Assembly: GCA_020024595.1 (NCBI GenBank)
Contig: JAHHTO010000058.1
Coordinates: forward strand, 1-13,879
Source of the DNA: Schaedlerella sp.
GTDB lineage: Bacteria; Bacillota; Clostridia; Lachnospirales; Lachnospiraceae
Length of the DNA stretch: 13,879 bases
Direction of reading: 5' to 3'
Shown here: positions 1-6,303 of the stretch, in pieces
Layout: every line of letters begins with the position of its first letter
How positions within the stretch are numbered: the stretch's first letter is position 1
Notes under the pieces: generated by a model
The model's database searches: none
Told to the model about the DNA's origin: nothing
Seen by the model: the letters and a program-made list of their open reading frames with translations, nothing else
Made by a program: the position numbers and the translations under genes

Positions 1-53
1 AGATGGTGGGAGTCGAACCCACGCGCCGCTCTCGCGACCTAAAGCATTTCGAG
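1..53 (-). tRNA. 3' fragment of a tRNA-Ser (anticodon CGA), probable attachment-site remnant
   Basis: Read on the minus strand, the fragment has the anticodon loop CTCGAAA (53 to 47), the 3' anticodon strand TGCTT (46-42), TAG, a type II variable arm GTCGC-GAGA-GCGGC (38-25), and a T arm GTGGG-TTCGACT-CCCAC (22-6). Five bases of the 3' acceptor strand (CATCT) reach the window edge. The long variable arm and CGA anticodon point to serine. The 5' anticodon strand should read AAGCA, but the bases upstream are GATAAAA, and no 5' acceptor ending in AGATG occurs nearby. The gene is therefore split exactly at the anticodon loop, a common crossover site for tyrosine integrases. Inference: this is one end (attL or attR) of an integrated element. 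It is not a working tRNA as seen here. Confidence 0.75.
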
Positions 54-341
54 TTTTATCACTACCTGTGAAGTCTGATATTAGACCAGTGATTTCCAGT
101 GAGGTCTGTAATGCCCAAAACCCGCACCACCACAGGCTTTCTGCCGCAAAAGGCTTGCAGTTAAGCCAATATTCGAACCTATGCTGATTTTCTCGTTTTT
201 TCGCTTTTGGGAGAGAAATTTTGCCCTTAGGAGAGAAAAAGGATAGAAACGGCAACACAAAACCAGTGTCAGAAACTCACTCAAAAAACGCCGCAAGGAA
301 CAGCGTAAGCAACCGAAATAATTACCTTGAGGTGTTAGAGA
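54..341. other. Non-coding att-proximal region
   Basis: No convincing gene is seen between the tRNA fragment and the first HTH gene; a long minus-strand reading frame here runs antisense through that gene and has no family features. The stretch holds a 14-base palindrome at 73-86 (GTCTGATATTAGAC, one G-T wobble), a CAGTG direct repeat at about 88-101, and two copies of GGAGAGAAA at 210-218 and 230-238. Such clusters beside an att site can be integrase arm or excisionase sites, but that is inference. It probably also carries the promoter of the downstream + strand pair; no clear -35/-10 pair was identified. Confidence 0.5.
210..238 (+). repeat. Direct repeat GGAGAGAAA, two copies 20 bases apart
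   Basis: GGAGAGAAA occurs at 210-218 and again at 230-238. The centre-to-centre spacing of 20 bases is about two helical turns, so a protein could bind both copies on one DNA face. They lie about 100 bases upstream of the HTH gene and 160 from the tRNA fragment. A role as operator or excisionase site is a guess from position. Chance is possible in this purine-rich stretch. Confidence 0.4.
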
Positions 342-947
342 ATGTATGAATGGATTGACTGGGACCAGATCCCCGACGCTATCAGTAAAGACCAGTTCTA
401 TCGCATCTGCCATATCAGCAAAGCCACAGCACGATATCTGCTGCAAAGCGGAACCGTGCCTTGCCATTATACCGGGAAAAAGACACGCTGTTATACCATC
501 CGAAAAGAGGATGTGCAGGAGTACCTCTGGAAGCGCAGTAACCATCCCGAAGATTATACCGCCACTGCCGGCTGGTACGGGACAAAGAGAAGCAAAAGCA
601 CCGGTATGCCAAAACAGCTCTCCGCCGAAACTCTTGGAAAACTCCATAGCTACTATACAGCGTTGCTTGTGAATTATCCAGATGTACTGTCCTCCAGCGA
701 AATTGTTGAGCTTACCGGTTATTGCAGAGTTACCGTCAACAAGTGGTGCAGTAAAAACCGTGTGCCTCATTTTAACCGCAACTGCACCAATTATGTACCG
801 AAAGTCTTCCTCATCGACTTTTTCTGCAGTGAAGGCTTCCGTACAGTCAGCAATAAAACGAAGTGGCATATCCATACCCTCCGTGACTTTAATCAGCGCT
901 TAAAGGATGAACAGCGCCGTGCAAGGGGGGCGAAGAAGCGTGGATAA
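342..947 (+). CDS. Two-HTH DNA-binding protein, element-borne (excisionase or regulator type)
   Basis: The 201-residue protein carries two similar HTH/excisionase-like units. The first, at about residues 16-62, begins SKDQFYRICHISKATARYLL and continues into a basic wing and a YTIRKEDVQEYL helix. The second, at about 117-162, contains SSSEIVELTGYCRVTVNKW followed by a VPKVFLIDFF end. Both resemble MerR/HTH_17-type units in which a helix pair is followed by a wing and a 'position then name' helix. The tail (185-201) is very basic. A GAGGTG ribosome binding site precedes the ATG by about 8 bases. The gene lies next to an att remnant and overlaps the DUF6809 gene, a pairing typical of clostridial integrative elements. 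It probably binds element DNA to control excision or transcription; which of the two cannot be told. Confidence 0.85.
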   Translation: MYEWIDWDQIPDAISKDQFYRICHISKATARYLLQSGTVPCHYTGKKTRCYTIRKEDVQEYLWKRSNHPEDYTATAGWYGTKRSKSTGMPKQLSAETLGKLHSYYTALLVNYPDVLSSSEIVELTGYCRVTVNKWCSKNRVPHFNRNCTNYVPKVFLIDFFCSEGFRTVSNKTKWHIHTLRDFNQRLKDEQRRARGAKKRG

Positions 948-1236
948 CTTCATTGAGAAATTATACTATGGAAACATCAACCCACAGGCTCGCTGCTGTC
1001 CTAAGGGCAGTGAAGCTCTCGAAATACAACGCAGAGCAAGTACATTGGAAGAAGTGGTTAGAAGCCATCTGAGCGACTCTGACAAACACATTCTGGATGA
1101 TTTCTGTAAAGCTCAGCATGACCTCCTGTGTATTTCCAATCTGGAGGCCTTTATGAATGGTTTTCGCCTAGGTGCTAAAATGGAAGTAGATACCTTTTGC
1201 ACGGAAGCAGCGCCATTTGAGCAAATAAAAGAATGA
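940..1236 (+). CDS. DUF6809 family protein
   Basis: The likely product is 98 residues, starting at a GTG whose translation begins VDNFIEKLYYGNINPQ, the usual N-terminus of DUF6809 proteins. An upstream in-frame ATG at 907 would add 11 residues without family similarity. The purine run AGGGGGGCGA at about 924-933 sits at the right distance from the GTG, so the GTG start is preferred. The start overlaps the end of the HTH gene by 8 bases, implying translational coupling. The mostly helical sequence ends with the conserved-looking AFMNGFRLGAKMEVD segment. The function of the family is unknown. It is a regular companion on clostridial integrative elements. The family is identified from remembered similarity, not from a search. 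Confidence 0.85.
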   Translation: MDNFIEKLYYGNINPQARCCPKGSEALEIQRRASTLEEVVRSHLSDSDKHILDDFCKAQHDLLCISNLEAFMNGFRLGAKMEVDTFCTEAAPFEQIKE

Positions 1237-1286
1237 TTCTGCATGCCAATAAATCGCAAAACACAAGTGAAATAGGACAGTGCCCC

Positions 1287-1326
1287 TGCCGCAGTCGGGA
1301 TGATTCCTGATTGCGGCAAGTTTTTT
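1287..1326 (+). terminator. Intrinsic terminator after the HTH/DUF6809 pair
   Basis: Bases 1287-1318 fold into a 14-pair hairpin (arms TGCCGCAGTCGGGA and TTCCTGATTGCGGCA, two G-T wobbles) with a 4-base loop. TTTTTTC follows two bases later at 1321-1326. The T run exists only on the + strand, so it ends the + strand operon. It lies directly beyond the stop of the converging minus-strand gene. Confidence 0.9.
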
Positions 1327-1329
1327 CAG

Positions 1330-3006
1330 TTACTGTGGTTTAATTACACCGTATTCGAAAGTGTATTCTCCGACTTGATATTTTTTCGTTTTTTCTTGAA
1401 TATTAATTTCATATGGAGAAGAATCCATAAGAACTTTATATAATTGCGGGATTGAAAAATTTACAGGAAGATATAAAAAGCACTGTAAAAGTTGATACCA
1501 TTGAGCCCAAACAGTTTTCTCGTCCTTCAATCTTTCTCCAGAGTAATTCCCGTGATTACGCCCCAATACAAATAAATATATCTTTGATTTATTGATGCCT
1601 TTAGCTTTAATCCCATTTCCTAAATGTGCAGCGATATTATCTTCAGATGAATCCTCAATCCACTGTTTAACATCATTCACCCATTTTTTAGTTTCATTAA
1701 CAAAGTTTTGAGATTTGCTATGCAATGATCGGACAGAATCAGCAGTTTGATTTTGCCATTTTAGTTGAAACAGAGCAATATCTCCGTTGTTTTTGTCCAT
1801 CATCGCAGCATCAATATCGGTAATAGTCTTTCCATCTTTTTTTATTACAATATTATGGTCTATGCAAGTAAAGCCTTTACCGATTATTTCATAAAGTTGC
1901 TGCCTGAAAGCAGCTTCTCTACAATTAACATTTTTGGATGCATCTTGAGGGAATCTCTTGCCCAAAGAACTTAGCAAGAAAGAGAATGGATGAAATAAAG
2001 AACCTGCTATCGAATGTAAGTACTGATGATCCGAAATTTTAATAAGAGGTGCGCAGCTCACTTGTCCGGTTTCAAATAAATTACAGTTGTCTGATGATAC
2101 AGATATACAGGACAATATTATTTTAGCATCTTCTTTCGAACAGCTTCGATTTTCTTGAATCAGGTGGATTGTTTCATTTTCTTCTCGTATATTATAGAAT
2201 AAATTTTCCGCAAGTAGTTCTGGATGCATAGATTGAAGAATACCGGCAAAATGAACGTGTTTTGCTGCATAGCCAAATAAATCAATAATTGCATCCGTAT
2301 AGTTGCCATATGGAATTCCAGCAAATAAACTATCGTCTTGATAATAATCCCACTCTGTGCTATGAATCGCATCATAGTATGCAACATTATTAAAATAATT
2401 TTCAACAGTTTGGCTTCCGTTATAGCCTATAAATTCTTTGTTCCAAACAAAACACAACTTTTCCATTTCTTTGTATATTTCAGGAAATTGGGATTCTGCT
2501 GCTCTAATTCTCTCATCTTTTTGAAATTGTGAAAAAATTGCCTGTTCATACAAATCAGAATATTGCACTTCCAGTGCCTCTACCCAATAGTTCTCTTGAG
2601 AAAAATTTATTTTACAGTACTTACCATTTGATTCAGTTGAAACTATTCCATATTTTTTCATTTCTAGGATATGCTCTGTTTGCCCTATAATTCTACAAGC
2701 ACTTAGTATGGCCCTACATTTTTTTATTTCATTTGTATCAGCATGTGCTAAGACTACTACAGGAAGCATTTCAAAATCTTTTGTCCATAAAAATCTAATT
2801 AATACGGGATAAGCATATTTCAGAATGTCATAAAAAAATACTGCCCTCTCATTATCTGATACTGAAATATAATCACAATAAGACTTATCGATCACTTTGA
2901 TACAATTTGAAAATAAAACTTGTCGTTTTATTAGATTCATATTCTTAGTGAGATTTTCCAGATATTCTATTCCTTCATCATACAGAGACTTAATAATATC
3001 TTCCAT
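1330..3006 (-). CDS. Hypothetical protein with PD-(D/E)XK-like (QxK) nuclease core
   Basis: The product is 558 residues, starting at an ATG preceded by AAGGAG six bases away. A longer reading frame to 3129 exists, but it would run back over the tnpV leader and lacks a site. The N-terminal two thirds (1-350) are mixed helical and unrecognised. Near the C-terminus a set fits a restriction-endonuclease fold: E364 in REAAFRQQLYEII, D397/D399 in TITDIDAAMMD, and Q414-x-K416 in IALFQLKWQ. The QxK form is known from Mrr-like nucleases. A helical tail follows. The gene stands alone, visibly AT-richer than the flanking + strand genes, between a terminator and the divergent tnpV leader. That suggests separately acquired cargo. 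A weak promoter candidate (TTGCGA at 3051-3046, TATAAC at 3027-3022, spacer 18) lies upstream, but its start site would clip the ribosome binding site. A defence role is plausible but inferred. Confidence 0.85.
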   Translation of the reverse strand: MEDIIKSLYDEGIEYLENLTKNMNLIKRQVLFSNCIKVIDKSYCDYISVSDNERAVFFYDILKYAYPVLIRFLWTKDFEMLPVVVLAHADTNEIKKCRAILSACRIIGQTEHILEMKKYGIVSTESNGKYCKINFSQENYWVEALEVQYSDLYEQAIFSQFQKDERIRAAESQFPEIYKEMEKLCFVWNKEFIGYNGSQTVENYFNNVAYYDAIHSTEWDYYQDDSLFAGIPYGNYTDAIIDLFGYAAKHVHFAGILQSMHPELLAENLFYNIREENETIHLIQENRSCSKEDAKIILSCISVSSDNCNLFETGQVSCAPLIKISDHQYLHSIAGSLFHPFSFLLSSLGKRFPQDASKNVNCREAAFRQQLYEIIGKGFTCIDHNIVIKKDGKTITDIDAAMMDKNNGDIALFQLKWQNQTADSVRSLHSKSQNFVNETKKWVNDVKQWIEDSSEDNIAAHLGNGIKAKGINKSKIYLFVLGRNHGNYSGERLKDEKTVWAQWYQLLQCFLYLPVNFSIPQLYKVLMDSSPYEINIQEKTKKYQVGEYTFEYGVIKPQ

Positions 3007-3059
3007 ATTATTCTCCTTAATGTTATAAATTTTCAAATCGCACAATCGCAAATAGCGTG

Positions 3060-3090
3060 CCTCCTTTGTACAATGGTTGTGCAAAGGAGG
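3060..3090 (+). promoter_or_regulatory. Hairpin sequestering the tnpV ribosome binding site
   Basis: Arms 3060-3072 (CCTCCTTTGTACA) and 3078-3090 (TGTGCAAAGGAGG) form 13 pairs with one G-T wobble around the 5-base loop ATGGT. The right arm contains the whole AAGGAGG ribosome binding site of tnpV (3084-3090), seven bases before its ATG. In mRNA beginning upstream of 3060, the site would be fully paired and translation reduced. No T run follows, so this is not an intrinsic terminator. It may keep read-through transcripts silent while a closer start allows expression; that part is inference. Confidence 0.6.
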
Positions 3091-3097
3091 TTTTGCT

Positions 3098-3481
3098 ATG
3101 AAAACATTATTTGAAGAACTCGGAGGCACTTACACACAGCGGGGCGATTACTTACTGCCGGATATCAAACTTCCAGAGCAGCGGGAATACGAGATCGGCG
3201 TATGGGGCCAGCGCCGCAGACGCTATCTCAAGGAGCACCACTGCATTCTCTACTACAATATGCTGACAAAGTGCACCCTCTACCCCCACCTTGCCGATGT
3301 TGAACAGCAGTCCCAAGATATGTTCTTTCGGCTGGTTGACGAAATTGCCAAACAGGAAGGTATCACGGAACAGCTGAAGGCCACAGATCGAATGGAATGG
3401 GTCAGAAGAATGAATAACATCCAGAACCGTGCAACGGAAATCGTGAACGCCGAGTTGATCTACGAAGAGATGATAAAATGA
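3098..3481 (+). CDS. tnpV: TnpV, transposon-encoded small protein
   Basis: The 127-residue protein starts MKTLFEELGGTYTQRGDYLLPD and matches the TnpV family named from the clostridial transposon Tn4451. Recognisable parts are the GGTYTQ.GDYLLPD opening, the LPEQREYEIGVWGQRRRRYLKEHH segment and a helical C-terminal half. The ATG is chosen because a perfect AAGGAGG precedes it by seven bases; an in-frame TTG at 3077 lies upstream of that site and is not credible. TnpV proteins are small, basic and excisionase-like, and their exact role is unsettled. The stop overlaps the next start (ATGA), so the lipoprotein gene was translated from the same message. No serine recombinase (TnpX) is in the window, so the gene marks an element but not its boundary. 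Confidence 0.9.
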   Translation: MKTLFEELGGTYTQRGDYLLPDIKLPEQREYEIGVWGQRRRRYLKEHHCILYYNMLTKCTLYPHLADVEQQSQDMFFRLVDEIAKQEGITEQLKATDRMEWVRRMNNIQNRATEIVNAELIYEEMIK

Positions 3482-4178
3482 AAGAGTTTGTGGCTTTCGC
3501 ATTGGTCACGGTGCGGCTCTTAATAGGCTGCAACAATCGGTCTGCGGTATCGACAGATACAATGCTGATGCCGTCAGAGGTCAGCTCTTCCGTAAAAGAA
3601 AGCGAAAATGAATCTTCAATTCCAGAAGAAAAGGACACTGAACCAGCTACCGAAACTCCTTCTGATGAGTCAGACGCTAATCCTGAAATTATCCCCATAG
3701 GAACAGAAAACATTTCCGCACCTCAAGCTGAAAGTAGCGTTGTAGTCCCCCAGGAGCCGCAGGACGACGAAGAAAGCACCACACCTACTATGGACAAATA
3801 ACATCTGCCAACATAAGAAAAAATACCTACGCAAACGCAACCAGAGCACCCTGAAACCCAGCCTAAAAATGATCCCACAGTCCTGCAGACTACTCCTCTG
3901 GATGTGCCTGCAGAACCAGAAATACAAGAACCGGCCGAAAGTGTGGACAACTGCATTGCTTACGGAAAGGAATACACCGTCAGCATTGGCCTCAATCTGG
4001 ATGAAACTGTCGTTGAATACCGGGATACGCCGATCACCTCGTCTGATCCTTACTACATCAAGCGTGATATCACTTCCAGACTGAACGTTACAAGAAATGT
4101 AAGGATATAACCGATATCTGGATCTGGAAAGAGTCCGTGGGAAACGGCCGGTACAAAATCTATATCGGATACGCATAA
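3478..4178 (+). pseudogene. Degenerate lipoprotein gene (two in-frame TAA codons plus a frameshift)
   Basis: The 5' part encodes 107 residues: a signal-like MKEFVAFALVTVRLLIGC with a lipobox cysteine at residue 18, then a Ser/Glu/Pro-rich linker. It ends at TAA 3799-3801. The same frame continues past a second TAA (3814-3816) as another Gln/Pro-rich linker (TQTQPEHPETQP) and then a folded-looking domain (CIAYGKEYTVSIGLNLDETV) ending at 4110. The natural C-terminus, containing DITDIWIWKESVGNGRYKIY, lies in a different frame and ends at 4176-4178, so a frameshift occurred near 4080-4105. Both stops lie in a Gln-rich context and could each be a C-to-T change of CAA. An Arg at position 13 of the hydrophobic core also weakens the signal peptide. 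The original was probably a surface lipoprotein encoded with tnpV. A truncated 107-residue product could still be made. Confidence 0.8.
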
Positions 4179-4181
4179 ATG

Positions 4182-4222
4182 AAGGACGGCAGATAGCTGG
4201 TATTATCTGCCGTCCTTTGTTT
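4182..4222 (+). terminator. Strong intrinsic terminator between converging genes
   Basis: A perfect 14-pair hairpin (AAGGACGGCAGATA, 4182-4195, with TATCTGCCGTCCTT, 4204-4217) has an 8-base loop and is followed by TGTTTG. It closes the tnpV/lipoprotein unit. On the minus strand the same stem is followed by a broken T tract (CATTTATG), so it may also help end the long minus-strand operon arriving from the right. Confidence 0.8.
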
Positions 4223-4266
4223 GCACCAATAAAGATAAAAAGTCCGTTTACAGGGAATACACTTGC

Positions 4267-4893
4267 TTACTGTCCATCTTCTTGCTCAGCTTCCAACATA
4301 TAATAAATGCCGCATAAGCTATCTCTAACTTTAGAATATCTTTCTTTCAAATTTTCAATATCAACAACAACATTTTCTAAAGCTGCTATATAAAAATGAG
4401 GTTTGCCTCCGGTATCAATCGGATATCTTGCAAAATCAATTTTAATTTCAGGCTTACCTTTTTCGTTTATGATTTTTATTTTTTCATATAGTTCGGAAAT
4501 ATAATCAGTAACAGGCTTTAATGCTTTTTCTAATCCCTTAGTCTTTATTTTATGCCTTTTTATAGAAGACAGCATACTGTTTTTCAACATTTCAATATCG
4601 TGACTCGTTTGATTTGTAGGCTTTGATCCCTCAAGTATTTCAATCATTCTAATAATCGCCTTCATATATAGTTCTATAGACTGATCGATAGAATGAAAGA
4701 TGGGCATAATTAAGGAATCGGCTTTTTTATCCGTGTTATTTTGAAGGATAGCGTCCATCATAAGGCAAGCTGCATCAGCGAACGAATCACCTAAAACATA
4801 CAAGTTATATGTTTGGTTTCCTACCTCAGTTCTCCAGTTCAAATATGCATTTTTGTTAATATCACTATTGTACGAGAAAATACCTTTAGACAT
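4267..4893 (-). CDS. HEPN-like protein of unknown role, last gene after the defence operon
   Basis: The 208-residue, mostly helical protein has a region (60-105) reading IMPIFHSIDQSIELYMKAI and later SHDIEMLKN. This resembles the HEPN fold, where an E-L-x-K-A helix is followed by a GHDL-type motif. The later DFARYPIDTGGKPHF segment (153-167) is like the FRYPxD.xG stretch seen in such proteins. The classical RNase signature R-x4-6-H is not evident: the nearest Arg (82) is 16 residues before His98. Catalysis is therefore uncertain. An AAAGGGAGA site precedes the ATG. The gene begins 84 bases after the methyltransferase stop and is more AT-rich than the operon, so it may be an add-on with its own promoter or read-through expression. 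It could be an RNA-acting effector, a binding partner, or unrelated cargo. HEPN assignment is by eye only. Confidence 0.85.
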   Translation of the reverse strand: MSKGIFSYNSDINKNAYLNWRTEVGNQTYNLYVLGDSFADAACLMMDAILQNNTDKKADSLIMPIFHSIDQSIELYMKAIIRMIEILEGSKPTNQTSHDIEMLKNSMLSSIKRHKIKTKGLEKALKPVTDYISELYEKIKIINEKGKPEIKIDFARYPIDTGGKPHFYIAALENVVVDIENLKERYSKVRDSLCGIYYMLEAEQEDGQ

Positions 4894-4977
4894 TTTCCAG
4901 TCTCCCTTTAGTATAATTTTTTAACAGAAGGTCGAGTTAATATCCCCCGATGTTTTTCAGATAATAATTTCTAATAA

Positions 4978-6303
4978 TTATTCTTCTATGTCTATTTTCA
5001 CACCGGGAGCAATCCGAGCTTTGTATTTTGCGCCTCTTCCTTTACGCACAACAAATGAGAGCATCCCGGCCTTTTTCATCTTTCTTAGCAGGTAATTCGC
5101 ACGATTCGAAGACACTCTCAAAGACTCTATAACATCACGCCGTGTAATAGTTCCTTGATCCCACGCCATTTTAAGTACAAGATCTGCTTGTGCTTTTATC
5201 ATTTTGTCAAAGCAGGATAGCATAAAATAAGCCATTTCTTCAATCACTGGAATCGTAACAGAATTTCCAAATTGCTTATATTGTTGGGTTCTTGTTGTAT
5301 CAGGAGGAAAGCTAAATGTATCTTCACCGTTTTTATCGACAAAGGCATAATCGATAAAGCCCTGTAAGCGCCCCCATTCTGTTGGAGTCATTACACGGAT
5401 ATCTTCGCTGTTTAATTCTGTCTTTTTTGTTGGAAGCTTTTTGCCTGCAACACCTTCTTTATATTGACGAATCAAGTTGCGTTCCTTTCCGGAACCACCT
5501 GTTGCCAATATTGTACTGGCAATAGGATGCTCTATGTCTGGTTCGTTGACTACCATATATCCGAAGCCGTGCCCTTTGGCTTTTTCTCGCTCCTTGTGTT
5601 TCAAAAGTGTTTTCCAATATCCTTCAGCCATATAAAAAACATCCTCTACTTCGTTTTCAAGAATGTCGTTCAAATCTCGTGCAATAATTTTTCGGCCTTC
5701 AAACGGGAGATCTTCTGTAAGTACTTTTACAGCATCCCCATACATTTTTTTGCTGAATGCCATAATATACACACGAGGTCTGTTCTGAGGCAAGCCAAAA
5801 TTTTTAGAGTTACGAATAAACGATTTCCCTGAATACAGATATGAGCCATCTTCGTCCATAGAAACACCGATTATGCGATATCCCAGCTCGTCCTCCAATG
5901 TATAAACGATTCGTTTAAGAGTCTGACCTTTATCGTGCGACACCAAGTTTTCTACATTTTCCAAAAACACTGCCCTTGGGTTTGTCCTTGAAATAATATC
6001 CGCAATATCGAAGAAGATTGTACCTTTTGTTGTATCTCTAAAGCCCATTTGCAAGCCCGCACGACTGAAGGTCTGACACGGGAAACCGGCCAATAACACA
6101 TCATACGGTGTTTGTACGGTAAGTTCCTTGAACTTTTCAGATGTAAGATCATTTTTAGGATTTTCTCCGAAAAGATGTTCATAGGTTTTGCAAGCATAAT
6201 CATCTATTTCCGCAGATAAAACATTAGTAAATTTTCCGGTAAGTTCAAAACCTCTCCGGATTCCTCCTATGCCTGCGCACAGATCAATTGTTCTGTAAAT
6301 CAT
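4978..6303 (-). CDS. DNA (cytosine-5-)-methyltransferase with C-terminal winged helix
   Basis: This 441-residue enzyme transfers a methyl group from S-adenosylmethionine to cytosine C5 in DNA. Motifs in order: I DLCAGIGG (7-14), IV GFPCQTFSRAG with catalytic Cys76, VI ENV (115-117), VIII QNRPRVYI (173-180), a target-recognition region of about 180-305, IX-like RLQGF (312-316), and X GNSV (346-349). All key residues are intact. After residue 370 comes an extension (about 375-430) that reads as a winged helix: TRRDVIESLRVSSNRANYLL, then a KGRGAKYKAR basic wing. Most stand-alone enzymes end soon after motif X. The ATG at 6303 is chosen over one at 6336 because AAGGAG lies just before it. The start overlaps the nuclease gene by 20 bases. 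It presumably protects host DNA; the target site cannot be read from sequence. Confidence 0.95.
   Translation of the reverse strand: MIYRTIDLCAGIGGIRRGFELTGKFTNVLSAEIDDYACKTYEHLFGENPKNDLTSEKFKELTVQTPYDVLLAGFPCQTFSRAGLQMGFRDTTKGTIFFDIADIISRTNPRAVFLENVENLVSHDKGQTLKRIVYTLEDELGYRIIGVSMDEDGSYLYSGKSFIRNSKNFGLPQNRPRVYIMAFSKKMYGDAVKVLTEDLPFEGRKIIARDLNDILENEVEDVFYMAEGYWKTLLKHKEREKAKGHGFGYMVVNEPDIEHPIASTILATGGSGKERNLIRQYKEGVAGKKLPTKKTELNSEDIRVMTPTEWGRLQGFIDYAFVDKNGEDTFSFPPDTTRTQQYKQFGNSVTIPVIEEMAYFMLSCFDKMIKAQADLVLKMAWDQGTITRRDVIESLRVSSNRANYLLRKMKKAGMLSFVVRKGRGAKYKARIAPGVKIDIEE

Noticed and set aside
1..110. A complete functional tRNA at the left edge
   Set aside because: The 5' anticodon strand, D arm and 5' acceptor cannot be found; only the 3' half is present.
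81..875. Minus-strand reading frame of 264 codons
   Set aside because: It runs antisense through the well-supported two-HTH gene, lacks a ribosome binding site and shows no family features.
3799..3816. Recoded or read-through TAA codons in the lipoprotein gene
   Set aside because: TAA is used as an ordinary stop by several neighbouring genes, and a frameshift downstream also breaks the gene, so decay explains it better.
3670..4176. Minus-strand frame of 168 codons with Arg/Cys/Phe-rich translation
   Set aside because: It is the shadow of the decayed lipoprotein gene on the other strand; the composition is not protein-like.
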